A stretch of 64,000 nucleotides of DNA from Larkinella punicea. GTDB taxonomy: Bacteria > Bacteroidota > Bacteroidia > Cytophagales > Spirosomataceae. Within the stretch, counting starts at the first letter, position 1, and each line of letters begins with the position of its first letter. The position numbers were made by a program, and so were the translations under genes. The stretch covers positions 1-64,000 of the forward strand of contig NZ_QOWE01000014.1 of NCBI RefSeq assembly GCF_003334855.1. Direction: 5' to 3'. Below the pieces are notes generated by a model. The model made no database searches, was not told where the DNA came from, and worked only from the letters and a program-made list of their open reading frames with translations. This document shows positions 16,176 through 25,050 of this stretch, in pieces.

Positions 16176-17762
16176 CTACGGCCCGACGCTTCCACCAACC
16201 CTTGTCACCATACTGCTCGTGGTAAAGGTGGTAGATTGCGTTCCCAGGGTGTAAGTTCCGCTCGTATATAACCCGTTTACGTTGGTTCCACCGGCTACGC
16301 TCCCGCCCGAATATACCTTGTACGACTGGCCGGTTTTCAGTTTCGGACTCGAAAACAGCATGGTCGTGTACGTTTTCGGAATCAGGAAGGTCAGCACTTC
16401 GGCGCCCTCGCCCGACTGAATGTGCATCAACTGGTTGGCGGTTCCTCCGCCGAGCAAGACCGAGGGCTGGGTGCTGACACTCGCCGTTGGCGTACTCGTT
16501 GCACCGGCCACACCGACCGCAATTCCGCCGGTTATTTTGAACGTACTGCGGTCACAGTCGAAGCTGCCTTCCGGCGAAGAGGCTCCCACGGAGACGGTTT
16601 TTCCTCCGGTAATCGTGATCGGGCCGTTCGAGTCAATGCCGTCATTCGAGCTGCTGTAGGCATACACCGTGCCGCCGTTGATGTAGATGAACGTGCCGGC
16701 ATTGATGGCATCGTCCTTCGTTTTGGCAATGATGTTCCCGTTATTGATCGTCAGAACACTCTTGCTCTCAATTCCCTCTCCGGCCGATGAGTTGATCGTA
16801 ATGGTTCCGCCGTTGATGGTTAGATACGGATCGATTGTCGTGTCGGTGTCGTAGGAAGCCGCGATGCCTTTATCCACCACATTGATCGTGAACGTGCCGC
16901 CGTTGATAACAATGTATCCTTCTTCACACTGAATTCCGTCGCCCAGCGTGGTCATGGTAACCGTGCCGCCGTCGGCAATAAACGCGTCATTGGTATGAAT
17001 TCCGTCGGAGGCAGCACTGGTGATGGTAATGGTTCCGCTAATCAGCCGGATGTAATCATCGCTGGCAATGGCGTGTTTGTAATTCCCTTTCAGGCTCAAA
17101 CTTCCATTGCCGCTGAAGATCATCTGCCCTTCGCTGAACACCGTCGCTTTCATGTCTTCTGTACCGCTGGCGGTATACGTCGCGCCGTCGGCCAGGGTGT
17201 TGGTGGTATTGTCGGTCAGGACAATGAAGGCTCTTTTCTCGGATTGAATGTTGATGGCGGGGCCGTCGGCATTCGTGATGTTAACGCCGTTCAGCGTCAG
17301 TTTGAATTTCTTATCGGAGTAAATTTTGACAGAACCGTTCGTCGTCGTTCCGGCCAGCACAAAATCGACGCCCGTTGCGGTGGAGGTGATGACCACATCG
17401 CCATTGGTCTCTGCAACCGATACGCCATTGCCCGCCAGGGGATTGGTAATGTTGACCGTCGTGCCAAACGTGATGCTAACGGTGGACGAAAACGTCGAGT
17501 TCGCCAGCAAATCATCGGCGTTGACCGCCTTGTCGGTATTTCCTTCCGGCGTTGCGGAGGAGGTGGTTGTGCTGTCGATGGCAACGGAGCTGCCGGTGGT
17601 GGTTCCGGTTCCGGTAGTGCCCGTTCCGGTGGGCGTCAGGTCTTCGCTTTCTTTGGAGCAGGCCAGCAGCAGGGCCATCAACAGAAGTTTGGAACCCAGG
17701 CCGACGATGCGTTTTACAGTGGATTTCTCTACAATTCCTTTTAAAATGGGTTGGTGTCTCAT
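16176..17762 (-). CDS. Carbohydrate-binding beta-helix lipoprotein, Cthe_2159-like
   Basis: A 528-residue protein. The hydrophobic segment LLLMALLLACSKESED ends in a lipobox Cys (about residue 35), so it should be a lipoprotein; the N-terminal extension before it may mean a later start. A Gly/Thr/Ser linker (TGTGTTGTGTTTGSS) follows. The rest is a run of short beta-helical turns such as FTLTINGVNI-like and GDGIQCEEG, DDAINAG, NDGIDSNGPI, the pattern of the Cthe_2159 family (carbohydrate-binding domain-containing protein, DUF4353). The founding member binds polygalacturonic acid and cellulose, which would suit the pectin-like theme of the rhamnosidase locus further along. That link is inference. 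Confidence 0.82.
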   Translation of the reverse strand: MRHQPILKGIVEKSTVKRIVGLGSKLLLMALLLACSKESEDLTPTGTGTTGTGTTTGSSVAIDSTTTSSATPEGNTDKAVNADDLLANSTFSSTVSITFGTTVNITNPLAGNGVSVAETNGDVVITSTATGVDFVLAGTTTNGSVKIYSDKKFKLTLNGVNITNADGPAINIQSEKRAFIVLTDNTTNTLADGATYTASGTEDMKATVFSEGQMIFSGNGSLSLKGNYKHAIASDDYIRLISGTITITSAASDGIHTNDAFIADGGTVTMTTLGDGIQCEEGYIVINGGTFTINVVDKGIAASYDTDTTIDPYLTINGGTITINSSAGEGIESKSVLTINNGNIIAKTKDDAINAGTFIYINGGTVYAYSSSNDGIDSNGPITITGGKTVSVGASSPEGSFDCDRSTFKITGGIAVGVAGATSTPTASVSTQPSVLLGGGTANQLMHIQSGEGAEVLTFLIPKTYTTMLFSSPKLKTGQSYKVYSGGSVAGGTNVNGLYTSGTYTLGTQSTTFTTSSMVTRVGGSVGP

Positions 17763-17881
17763 TCGTGTGATTGTGTATAGGAAGACTCACTACCAACCGA
17801 TACGCGGATCGCTTCCCAAACGTTGCTACAACGAATGCTTTTGAGGTAAATAGGCCGAATGTGTCGGTTTTATCGACACAA

Positions 17882-17985
17882 GTTGTTTCGTGGAGTTGAG
17901 CGGAGAAGAAAGGAGTTAAGCGGAGGTTAAATTTATTTTCTCTCCGCTTAACTCCTTTCTTCTCCGCTCAACTCCGCGAAACAAC
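17882..17985. repeat. Gene-less palindrome of the GTTTCGCGGAG family, copy A
   Basis: Arms 17882-17926 and 17941-17985 (45 nt each) are inverted copies with only two mismatches, around a 14-nt AT-rich loop. The arm reads GTTGTTTCG(T/C)GGAGTTG and continues with AGCGGAGAAG and GAGTTAAGCGGAG. The same vocabulary makes up the palindrome after susD and the two arms flanking the GxxExxY gene near 62.6-63.1 kb. The element lies between the M28 peptidase and the Cthe_2159-like gene, downstream of the former. Confidence 0.9.
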
Positions 17986-17993
17986 GCTCAAAC

Positions 17994-19355
17994 TCACAAT
18001 CCGTAGTGATCCAGCAAGTACACCAACGCCGTCATCGAAGCCGCCCCCAGTTCCAGTTCCCGCTTGTTGATCGCTTCAAAATTGTCGATGCCCGTGTGGT
18101 GAAAATCGAAATACCGCTGGGAATCCGGCTTGAAACCAAACAAAACCGTACCCAGTTGCGCCAATGGGCCAATGTCCGCTCCTCCCGAACCCGCACCGAT
18201 TTCGTGCAGTCCGTACGGAGCCAGCAGCGGTTTCCACGGCATCACTTTGGCCCGTTGTTGAGCCGTTCCGACGATGCCGAAGCCCCGGGGTGTAAAACCG
18301 CCGTTGTCGGACTCGACGGCTGCAATGTGTTTCTCGTTGTTCTTTTTGGCGTAATCCGCGTAGCCGACTCCACCCCGCAACCCGTTTTCCTCGTTCATGA
18401 ACATCACCGCCCGAAGTGTCCGTTTGGGTTTGATTCCCAAAGCCTTGAAGGTTCGCAACACGTCGATGGACTGCACGCAGCCGGAGCCGTCGTCGTGTGC
18501 GCCCTGGGCCAGATCCCAGGAATCCAGGTGGCCGCCCACGACGATGATTTCATCCGGTTTTTCCGAGCCTTTGATCTCGCCCACGACGTTGTAGGATTTG
18601 GCGTCGGGCAGGGTTTCGCAATTCTGCTTGAAATAAAACGTCAGGTTTGCATTCTCTTTCAGCGACTTACTGAGCAACTCGGCTCCGTTGGTGCTGATGG
18701 CCGCCGTCGGAATCAGCGGCACCCCCGTCGCATAACGCATCCCGCCGGTATGCGGATTATCGTCCAGCACGGTGGTCATCGAGCGAACAATAGCGCCCAC
18801 TGCGCCGAGCTTTCCGGCTTCGTTAGCACCGTTTGCCCGTTGTTCAACCGCCCCGGCATAGGCTTCGAAGGTATTCAGTTTGGTCGGGTCCATAGGGCGG
18901 TTGTAAAACACGATCTTGCCTTTTACCTTTTCCGGTCCCAAATCCCGCAATTCCTGAAAGCTCTTCACTTCAATCACCTGGGCCTCAACACCTTTCGGAG
19001 CCGTGGCTACCGAACCGCCCAGGGCCGCGACCGGGACGGTTATTTTTTGTTTTCCGTTCCGGATATACGCCACTTCTTTGGCCCCGCGAACCCAGTGCGG
19101 CACCATCACTTCCTGCAAAAACACCCGGTCGAACCCCTCTTTTTCCATCAATTGCTTCGACCACTCGACGGCTTTCTGCGCTCCTTCCGAACCGCTCAGG
19201 CGCGGACCAACTTTTTGGGTCAACTCACGCAACCATTCGTACGACGGGCTGTTGGTCAGTATCTCGTTGTAGATTTTACGAATGGTGACGGAGTCAGTCG
19301 ACTGCGCGTGAACACCGGTTGTGAAAAGGCAGAAAGCAAGGAGTAGTTTTTTCAT
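17994..19355 (-). CDS. M28 family zinc aminopeptidase, exported
   Basis: A 453-residue protein with signal peptide MKKLLLAFCLFTTGVHAQ. A PA-type insert precedes the M28 catalytic core. The metal-site words are GGHLDSWD, AHDDGSGC, MNEENGLRGG and the later Asp in AVESDNGGF, with a C-terminal FDFHHTGIDN providing the last His. These are the five usual ligands and the Glu pair of the di-zinc centre. Closest to the glutamate carboxypeptidase/PGCP-like group of M28. It likely cleaves peptides in the periplasm or outside the cell. Its 3' end lies next to the near-perfect palindrome copy A, and its 5' side is preceded by a weak terminator of the DUF4932 gene. Confidence 0.93.
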   Translation of the reverse strand: MKKLLLAFCLFTTGVHAQSTDSVTIRKIYNEILTNSPSYEWLRELTQKVGPRLSGSEGAQKAVEWSKQLMEKEGFDRVFLQEVMVPHWVRGAKEVAYIRNGKQKITVPVAALGGSVATAPKGVEAQVIEVKSFQELRDLGPEKVKGKIVFYNRPMDPTKLNTFEAYAGAVEQRANGANEAGKLGAVGAIVRSMTTVLDDNPHTGGMRYATGVPLIPTAAISTNGAELLSKSLKENANLTFYFKQNCETLPDAKSYNVVGEIKGSEKPDEIIVVGGHLDSWDLAQGAHDDGSGCVQSIDVLRTFKALGIKPKRTLRAVMFMNEENGLRGGVGYADYAKKNNEKHIAAVESDNGGFTPRGFGIVGTAQQRAKVMPWKPLLAPYGLHEIGAGSGGADIGPLAQLGTVLFGFKPDSQRYFDFHHTGIDNFEAINKRELELGAASMTALVYLLDHYGL

Positions 19356-19370
19356 CTGGGGTTGGGGTAT

Positions 19371-19415
19371 CTCCTAAAAAAAGAAAACCGGGCCTGATTT
19401 CCAAAGCCGGGTTAA
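19371..19415 (-). terminator. Weak terminator after the DUF4932 gene
   Basis: Read on the minus strand, an imperfect hairpin built from ACCCGGC and GCCCGGTT is followed by TTTTCTTTTTTT. It lies 40-80 nt after the DUF4932 stop and just before the M28 start, so it probably separates these two same-strand genes. The stem has mismatches. Confidence 0.4.
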
Positions 19416-19453
19416 AACTTATGCAATTAATCCAATTGATTGCCAGTGGATTG

Positions 19454-20623
19454 CTATTCGGTTGACTTTTTAGGAACGGTTTTCAGTAACTTCCTCATCG
19501 CGGTTTCTACCACCTGCTGGTAAGAATGCGTTCGGGTTTTGTTGTACGTTTCCAACTCCTCCACGATCGCAGGCAGGTAAATAAATTTTCGATCTTCTAT
19601 ATAATGGGCTTTCAACCGTTGCGCATCGGCATGATTGCCAAGGTTTTGAGCGATTATGATCTCTCCGGCCCGTACAAAGTGTTCGTATAAACAGGCCTTC
19701 CAACGGGTGTAGCCCTGATTGGACATGTCACTCTTAATGGGTGCGAAAAGCGTTTCAGTTTCAGTAATAAGTTCCTGGGGGAGCTGGTCGATAGCGGGGT
19801 TGACAAAGGAATGACCAAACTCATGGGTACTGAGTTCCAACAGGTGTTTTCTGTCGTCAAAACCCATATCTAAATTGGATTCATTGCTAAAATTTTGAAG
19901 TCCGAAAGGACCAAAAACATGAAAAATTGGGGTTTTATCCTGTAAAGTATAGCTGACTCCAAATCCCATACCCGTAGGAATGGTAAGGCTCGGTACTAAG
20001 GTATACCGATCAAAACGTTGCCCATAGAAATCTTCCAGTGCGGGAATGAACCGTTTATCCGGCAGGCCTTTTTCCACCTGAGCCAAAGCGTTTGCATACT
20101 TGCTTTGACTCTTCCGGAAGTAGGTATCAAAATCTACTTCCCGATAGAGTTGGTTCATCGCTTCAATAAAAAGAGCAACGTTCTTTCTGGCTTCTTCCGG
20201 GTCTCTTTTTGCGGAAAACCGGAGATAAGCACTTTCTCTTATCTCGTCTTTCAGTTTGGCATTGGGAAAATCATCCAGTTGGAGTAACAGATGAATCAAA
20301 TAATCCAGCCAAATGTTCTCGGCAAAAGCAACCACAACAGCCAGGTGTTTGCTGTTCTCGTAGATTTTGTATTGTCGGTATAGACTAAGCCCGTAGCCAT
20401 ACCAGTCCCTTTTTCGGATCGCGCGTCCTTGCAAGTAGGTATCGTTATTTTCCAACTGACGGCCTTCATAGCCCAGGAAGTACGCAAAACCCAACAGCTC
20501 TACATTCCGCTGGGTTTGTATTTGAATGGCGGGAACGGTGCGGTCAGGGAAACCGTTGGACTGCTGACCGAAAATAAAGGGCGACCAGGAGAAGGCCGCA
20601 AGAAAAAACACGAGCTTTTGCAT
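19454..20623 (-). CDS. DUF4932 domain protein, putative metalloprotease
   Basis: A 389-residue protein; the start at 20623 gives the signal peptide MQKLVFFLAAFSWSPFIFGQ. A HEFGH motif (HExxH form) inside LSTHEFGHSFVNP matches the gluzincin-like zinc site of the DUF4932 family. A conserved Glu is expected downstream (ETETLFAPI is a candidate). Family members are uncharacterised. The gene stands alone between the M28 peptidase and an AraC-type regulator; both flanking gaps exceed 95 bp. Confidence 0.82.
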   Translation of the reverse strand: MQKLVFFLAAFSWSPFIFGQQSNGFPDRTVPAIQIQTQRNVELLGFAYFLGYEGRQLENNDTYLQGRAIRKRDWYGYGLSLYRQYKIYENSKHLAVVVAFAENIWLDYLIHLLLQLDDFPNAKLKDEIRESAYLRFSAKRDPEEARKNVALFIEAMNQLYREVDFDTYFRKSQSKYANALAQVEKGLPDKRFIPALEDFYGQRFDRYTLVPSLTIPTGMGFGVSYTLQDKTPIFHVFGPFGLQNFSNESNLDMGFDDRKHLLELSTHEFGHSFVNPAIDQLPQELITETETLFAPIKSDMSNQGYTRWKACLYEHFVRAGEIIIAQNLGNHADAQRLKAHYIEDRKFIYLPAIVEELETYNKTRTHSYQQVVETAMRKLLKTVPKKSTE

Positions 20624-20695
20624 GATTGAAGCGTGAACCGTTGATAGAAACACAAATCAACTCAGTCCAGCGTCGTCATGCGCTCGGAAACGGTT

Positions 20696-20711
20696 TTCCG
20701 GACGTCCGGAA
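20696..20711. promoter_or_regulatory. Perfect 16-bp palindrome upstream of DUF4932 gene
   Basis: TTCCGGACGTCCGGAA is a perfect palindrome 73 bp before the DUF4932 start. It could be an operator. No second copy was noticed in the window, so the assignment is tentative. Confidence 0.3.
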
Positions 20712-20768
20712 TCGTGTTTTCAGCCATTTTGACCCCTGACATGAGGCCCGCAAGGCTGTTGATTACCC

Positions 20769-21860
20769 TTATTTTTTAACCAGCAGGAAGTGTGAGGGCG
20801 CTTGTCCGGTGTGGTGTTTAAATACCTGATTGAAAGTTGATTTCGAATTAAATCCCGCTTCAAGTGCCAGGGCCAGTAAGGTTTTGTGGTGTTCTGCCGG
20901 ATCGTTCAGTTTTCGAATGACGGCTTCCACCCGAAAGCCATTGACAAAATGAGTAAAGTTCGTAGCACAACGGGTATTGATCAGATACGACACATACCGG
21001 GCCGGTAGCTGGAGCCGTTTGGCCACGTCATCCACCGTCAATTTCGATTGCGTATAGAGGGCATCCTGCCGGAAAACCGTTTGCAACCGTTCCAGTTGTT
21101 TCGCATCATCATAGTGAAGAAATTCTGGCTTTTCCGACGATTTTACGTCAGGAAGAGCAGGCAGGGTGAAAAAGGCGGGATTGGCATACCCGATATAGCC
21201 GAAGGCAAACAAAGACAGGGTCAACACGATTTCCAGACCCGCAAAAACCGGCCATTCCAACAGGACACCAGCGGCCCAGATCACCGTCGTAAGCAGCAGA
21301 AAACAAAACAGGCTATACAGTCTCACAAACAGACCGAATGACAACCGGAAAGCGTGCCTTTTTAATGATCGGTGAAAAAAGACCAGTTTCCGGCCGTAAA
21401 ACCAAAGGGCGATGGCGGTGCCAAAAATCGGCAGGAGTTCCGTAACCAGAAACCAGCCTGGATTATCGAGCAGCGAAGGTAATGATGCTCCGGTAGACCG
21501 ACGGTAGAAACTCCAGCCAAACCGCAAGAGCACTTCCACAACCGCAGGCAGGTAAAAGAGCCAGTCTTTTTGCCGAAATGCATACCCAGGCGTCGTCGTT
21601 AATTGGGCAAAGAACCAAACCGACGGAGGCAGTAACAGGTACGATTGTAGATTCCAAAACGGAATAGAATCAGGCGAACTATGATACCGCACCTGCATAC
21701 CCCAGGCGTTGAGCAGTTCGAGCGCAAGGACATAAAGAATCAAGCCCAGGAACAGGTTCGACCGTTCCTGGCGCAATCCTTTCACCACCAATGCCAAACT
21801 GAGAAGTAACCCTTGCCCGGAGGCCAGAAGAAAGGCAATCGCTTTCCCGGTTTCCATCAC
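20769..21860 (-). CDS. AraC-family regulator with membrane-spanning N-terminus
   Basis: A 363-residue protein. Residues 1-230 hold about seven hydrophobic helices (for example AIAFLLASGQGLLLSLALVV). The C-terminal ~110 residues form an HTH_18 DNA-binding domain (KLTVDDVAKRLQLPARYVSYLIN, then FNSKSTFNQVFKHHTGQAPS). Such 7TM-AraC proteins are common in Bacteroidota and are presumed to sense signals at the membrane. The start overlaps the stop of lpdA by four bases, so it is co-transcribed with, or coupled to, the 2-oxoglutarate dehydrogenase genes. Whether it regulates them is unknown. Confidence 0.9.
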   Translation of the reverse strand: MMETGKAIAFLLASGQGLLLSLALVVKGLRQERSNLFLGLILYVLALELLNAWGMQVRYHSSPDSIPFWNLQSYLLLPPSVWFFAQLTTTPGYAFRQKDWLFYLPAVVEVLLRFGWSFYRRSTGASLPSLLDNPGWFLVTELLPIFGTAIALWFYGRKLVFFHRSLKRHAFRLSFGLFVRLYSLFCFLLLTTVIWAAGVLLEWPVFAGLEIVLTLSLFAFGYIGYANPAFFTLPALPDVKSSEKPEFLHYDDAKQLERLQTVFRQDALYTQSKLTVDDVAKRLQLPARYVSYLINTRCATNFTHFVNGFRVEAVIRKLNDPAEHHKTLLALALEAGFNSKSTFNQVFKHHTGQAPSHFLLVKK

Positions 21861-23257
21861 ATATGAATCGCCCGGTTATCCGTCGCAGCCAGACACGCTT
21901 CTTTGATGGCTTCCGTGTAGGTCGGATGGGCGTGTGAAATCCGGGCGATGTCCTCCGCCGAGGCCCGGTATTCCATCGCGACAACGCATTCGGCAATCAT
22001 GTCGGCCGCCCGGGCGCCGATGATGTGCATGCCCAGAATTTCGTCGGTCTGTTTGTCGGCCAGCACCTTCACCAGACCGTCCACGTCCATCGAAGCGCGG
22101 GCGCGACCCAGGGCTTTATACGGAAACGAACCCACTTTATAGGCCTTGCCTTCCTGCTTCAGTTCCTCTTCGGTGAAGCCCACACTGGCGACTTCCGGCC
22201 AGGTATAGACCACGCCCGGAATCAGGCGGTAATTGATGTGCGGTTTTTGTCCGGCCAGGGTTTCGGCTACAAAAACGCCTTCCTCTTCGGCCTTGTGCGC
22301 CAACATCGCCCCCCGAATGACATCACCGATGGCGTAAATATTCGGGACTTTGGTTTGCAGATGATCGTTTACGTTGATGCGACCGCGGTTGTCGGCGGCT
22401 AATCCGGCGGCTTCGAGGTTCAGGCCATCGGTGTACGGACGGCGGCCGACCGATACCAGGCAGTAGTCGCCTTCAAGCGTAATCTGTTCCCCTTTGGGCG
22501 TATCGGCTTTTACGATCACACCTTCACCGGTATTTTCAACGCTGGTAACTTTATGGCTGAAGTAGAAATCGGCGCCCAGCTTTTTGACGGCTTTTTGCAG
22601 TTCTTTCCCCATCGTTTTGTCCATCGTCGGAATCATCGAATCGGCAAATTCCACGAATGACACTTTCGAACCGATGCGGGCATAGACCGAGCCCAGTTCG
22701 GCCCCAATCACCCCCGCACCGATCACGATGAGGTGCTTTGGCACTTCCTGCAACGTCAGGGCTTCGGTCGAACTGATGATGCGCTTCTTATCGATCTGCA
22801 TCGACGGAAACGAAGTCGGTTTGGAACCGGTTGCAATGATAAAGTTCTTCGCCGTGATCTGCTCTTCGCTGCCATCGTCTTTCTTGACTTTCAGCGTATT
22901 GGCATCAACAAATGACCCGAATCCCTGGTGAACCGTGATTTTGTTTTTCTTCATCAGAAACGAAATTCCGGTCACATTGGCTTCCACGACGCCTGCCTTC
23001 CGTTTGATCATCTGGGGCAGATCGACCTGCAAATCCGCCAGTTTAATCCCGTGTTCGGCGAAGGTATGGGCGGCATTGTAGAAATGCTCCGAAGAGTCGA
23101 GCAGGGCTTTCGACGGGATACAGCCGACGTTGAGGCACGTACCGCCCAGCGTCTTGTATTTTTCCACGATGGCCGTTTTCATACCCAACTGGGCGCAGCG
23201 AATCGCGGCCACATAGCCGCCCGGCCCGGAGCCGATGACGATGACGTCGTATTGCAT
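21857..23257 (-). CDS. lpdA: Dihydrolipoyl dehydrogenase (E3)
   Basis: A 466-residue flavoprotein that reoxidises the lipoyl groups of E2 with NAD+. The FAD site is GSGPGGYVAAIRCAQLG, the redox disulfide is in GGTCLNVGCIPSK, the NAD site is VIGAGVIGAELGSVYARIG, the second FAD site is IYAIGDVI, and the His-Glu pair is in SHAHPTYTEAIKEA. Length and all motifs are intact. Third gene of odhA-odhB-lpdA; a 73-bp palindrome lies between odhB and this gene. It may also serve pyruvate or branched-chain complexes, since no other E3 is in the window. Confidence 0.97.
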   Translation of the reverse strand: MQYDVIVIGSGPGGYVAAIRCAQLGMKTAIVEKYKTLGGTCLNVGCIPSKALLDSSEHFYNAAHTFAEHGIKLADLQVDLPQMIKRKAGVVEANVTGISFLMKKNKITVHQGFGSFVDANTLKVKKDDGSEEQITAKNFIIATGSKPTSFPSMQIDKKRIISSTEALTLQEVPKHLIVIGAGVIGAELGSVYARIGSKVSFVEFADSMIPTMDKTMGKELQKAVKKLGADFYFSHKVTSVENTGEGVIVKADTPKGEQITLEGDYCLVSVGRRPYTDGLNLEAAGLAADNRGRINVNDHLQTKVPNIYAIGDVIRGAMLAHKAEEEGVFVAETLAGQKPHINYRLIPGVVYTWPEVASVGFTEEELKQEGKAYKVGSFPYKALGRARASMDVDGLVKVLADKQTDEILGMHIIGARAADMIAECVVAMEYRASAEDIARISHAHPTYTEAIKEACLAATDNRAIHM

Positions 23258-23300
23258 AAATTTACAGATCTATTTGCAGGTATATTATCGCTATACAAAT

Positions 23301-23373
23301 GTAGGACGGAGTGTAAACCGCCTTGCCAACGAGCATTTTCTGGCTCGAAAGGCGGTTTTACAATCCGTCCTAC
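23301..23373. repeat. Inverted repeat between odhB and lpdA
   Basis: GTAGGACGGAGTGTAAACCG and onward (23301-23327) pairs with 23347-23373, with few mismatches, and the loop carries a short secondary stem (CGAGC/GCTCG). It lies in the 125-bp gap of an operon. Read on the minus strand, its lpdA-proximal edge contains TACATTTG, which fits the Bacteroidota -7 motif, so the element may carry a promoter for lpdA. No well-spaced -33 TTG was found. Confidence 0.75.
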
Positions 23374-23382
23374 TACTTATTC

Positions 23383-24999
23383 TTATACGCCCAGTAAAAT
23401 CCGGGCCGGATCTTCCAGCAACTGTTTTACGCGAACAAGGAAGCTCACGGAGTCTTTGCCGTCGATGATGCGGTGATCGTACGAGAGGGCCACGTACATG
23501 ATCGGGCGCACCACGATTTCGCCGTTGACCACCACCGCCCGTTCCACGATGTTGTGCATACCAAGAATGGCCGACTGCGGAGCGTTGATGATCGGCGTCG
23601 ACAACATCGAGCCGAAAATACCGCCATTGGTGATCGTGAACGTGCCACCGGTCATCTGCTCGATCGTCAGTTTGTTATCCCGCGCCAGACCCGCCAGCCG
23701 GATAATTTCCTTCTCGATACCGGCAAAATCCATGCTTTCGGCATTCCGGATCACCGGCACCACCAGACCGCGTTCCGTTGAAACGGCGATGGAAATATCA
23801 CAGTAATCGTTGTAGACAATCGAATCGCCGTCGATGGTAGCGTTCACATTCGGGAAGTCCTGCAAGGCAATGCAAATCGCTTTGGTGAAGAACGACATGA
23901 AGCCCAGACCAACCGCGTTTTTGTCCTTGAATTTATCCTTGTATTTGGCCCGCAAATCCATGATTGGCTTCATGTCGACCTCGTTGAAGGTCGTCAGCAT
24001 GGCCGTTTCATTTTTCACGGCCACCAACCGGCGCGCAATGGTTTTCCGCAACGAGCTCATGCGTTCACGCCGTTGTCCCCGGTTTCCACCAGCGGGGGCC
24101 GGAGCCGAAGCGACCGGAGCCGGGGCGGGTTTGGGGGCTGGAGCAGCAGCCGGTTGCGGAGCGGGTGCTGCCGGTTTTTCGGCTTTCACCGCATCTTCCT
24201 TCATAATCCGGCCACCAATACCGGTGCCGTTGACTTCTTTCGGGTCGATGCCTTTTTCGGCCAGAATCTTGGCGGCCACCGGCGACGGGTGATTGGCCGC
24301 GTAGCCATCGGCCGGAGCGGCTGCCGGTTGTGCGGCTGGCTGAGATGCCGGAGCAGGTGCAGGTTGGGCAGCGGGTTGAGCCACGGCGGCTCCCACTTCA
24401 ATCCGGCAGATTACGGCGCCAATGGCCAGGGTTGCACCGGCTTCGGCCACAATCCGGAGGGTTCCGGCGGCTTCTGACGGCAACTCAAACGTGGCTTTAT
24501 CGGATTCGAGTTCGCAAAGAACCTCGTCCAAAGCGACCTGATCACCGTCTTTTTTATTCCAGGAAGCAATCGTCACTTCCGTGATCGACTCGCCAACCGG
24601 GGGCACTTTCATTTCAATGCTTTTCGAGGCTGCGGCAGCAGCGGGTTCAGGTGCCGGTGACGGTTTGGGCGCTTCGGGCTGTGGAGCCGGAGCAGCTTGT
24701 TCGGCCGGTTTGGGCGCCGGTGCTTCCGCTTTCGGAGCCGCCGGAGCCGCGCCATTGGACGCACCCGCAGCTTCGATGGTACACAAAACCGCACCAATAG
24801 GCAACACATCGCCTTCCTGGGCCATGATGTGCAACACGCCGTCGGCTTCAGCCGGAAACTCAAACGATGCCTTGTCCGATTCCAGTTCGCACAACACCTC
24901 GTCTCTCTTCACCGAATCGCCCTCTTTCTTATGCCATGCCCCAACGGTTACTTCCGTAATGGACTCCCCAACCGGGGGTACTTTCATTTCTATTGCCAT
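23383..24999 (-). CDS. odhB: 2-oxoglutarate dehydrogenase E2, dihydrolipoyl succinyltransferase, with two lipoyl domains
   Basis: A 538-residue E2. Two nearly identical lipoyl domains (residues 2-77 and 127-203) each carry ESDKA with the lipoylated Lys (Lys43 and about Lys168). They are joined by Ala/Pro-rich linkers. A peripheral subunit-binding domain follows (~240-280; [16 protein letters not shown]), then the catalytic domain with [12 protein letters not shown] (active-site His and Asp). It transfers succinyl groups to CoA in the TCA cycle. Most odhB/sucB proteins of proteobacteria have a single lipoyl domain, so the duplication is notable. It lies 51 nt after odhA on the same strand. Confidence 0.96.
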   Translation of the reverse strand: MAIEMKVPPVGESITEVTVGAWHKKEGDSVKRDEVLCELESDKASFEFPAEADGVLHIMAQEGDVLPIGAVLCTIEAAGASNGAAPAAPKAEAPAPKPAEQAAPAPQPEAPKPSPAPEPAAAAASKSIEMKVPPVGESITEVTIASWNKKDGDQVALDEVLCELESDKATFELPSEAAGTLRIVAEAGATLAIGAVICRIEVGAAVAQPAAQPAPAPASQPAAQPAAAPADGYAANHPSPVAAKILAEKGIDPKEVNGTGIGGRIMKEDAVKAEKPAAPAPQPAAAPAPKPAPAPVASAPAPAGGNRGQRRERMSSLRKTIARRLVAVKNETAMLTTFNEVDMKPIMDLRAKYKDKFKDKNAVGLGFMSFFTKAICIALQDFPNVNATIDGDSIVYNDYCDISIAVSTERGLVVPVIRNAESMDFAGIEKEIIRLAGLARDNKLTIEQMTGGTFTITNGGIFGSMLSTPIINAPQSAILGMHNIVERAVVVNGEIVVRPIMYVALSYDHRIIDGKDSVSFLVRVKQLLEDPARILLGV

Positions 25000-25050
25000 T
25001 TTCTCTTAGTTTTCAGTTGTCAGCTACCCGCGATTGGTAACCGTAAACTC

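Noticed and set aside
18006-19346. 446-codon frame antisense to the M28 peptidase gene
   Set aside because: Same reason: all M28 motifs are on the minus strand and the opposite frame has none.
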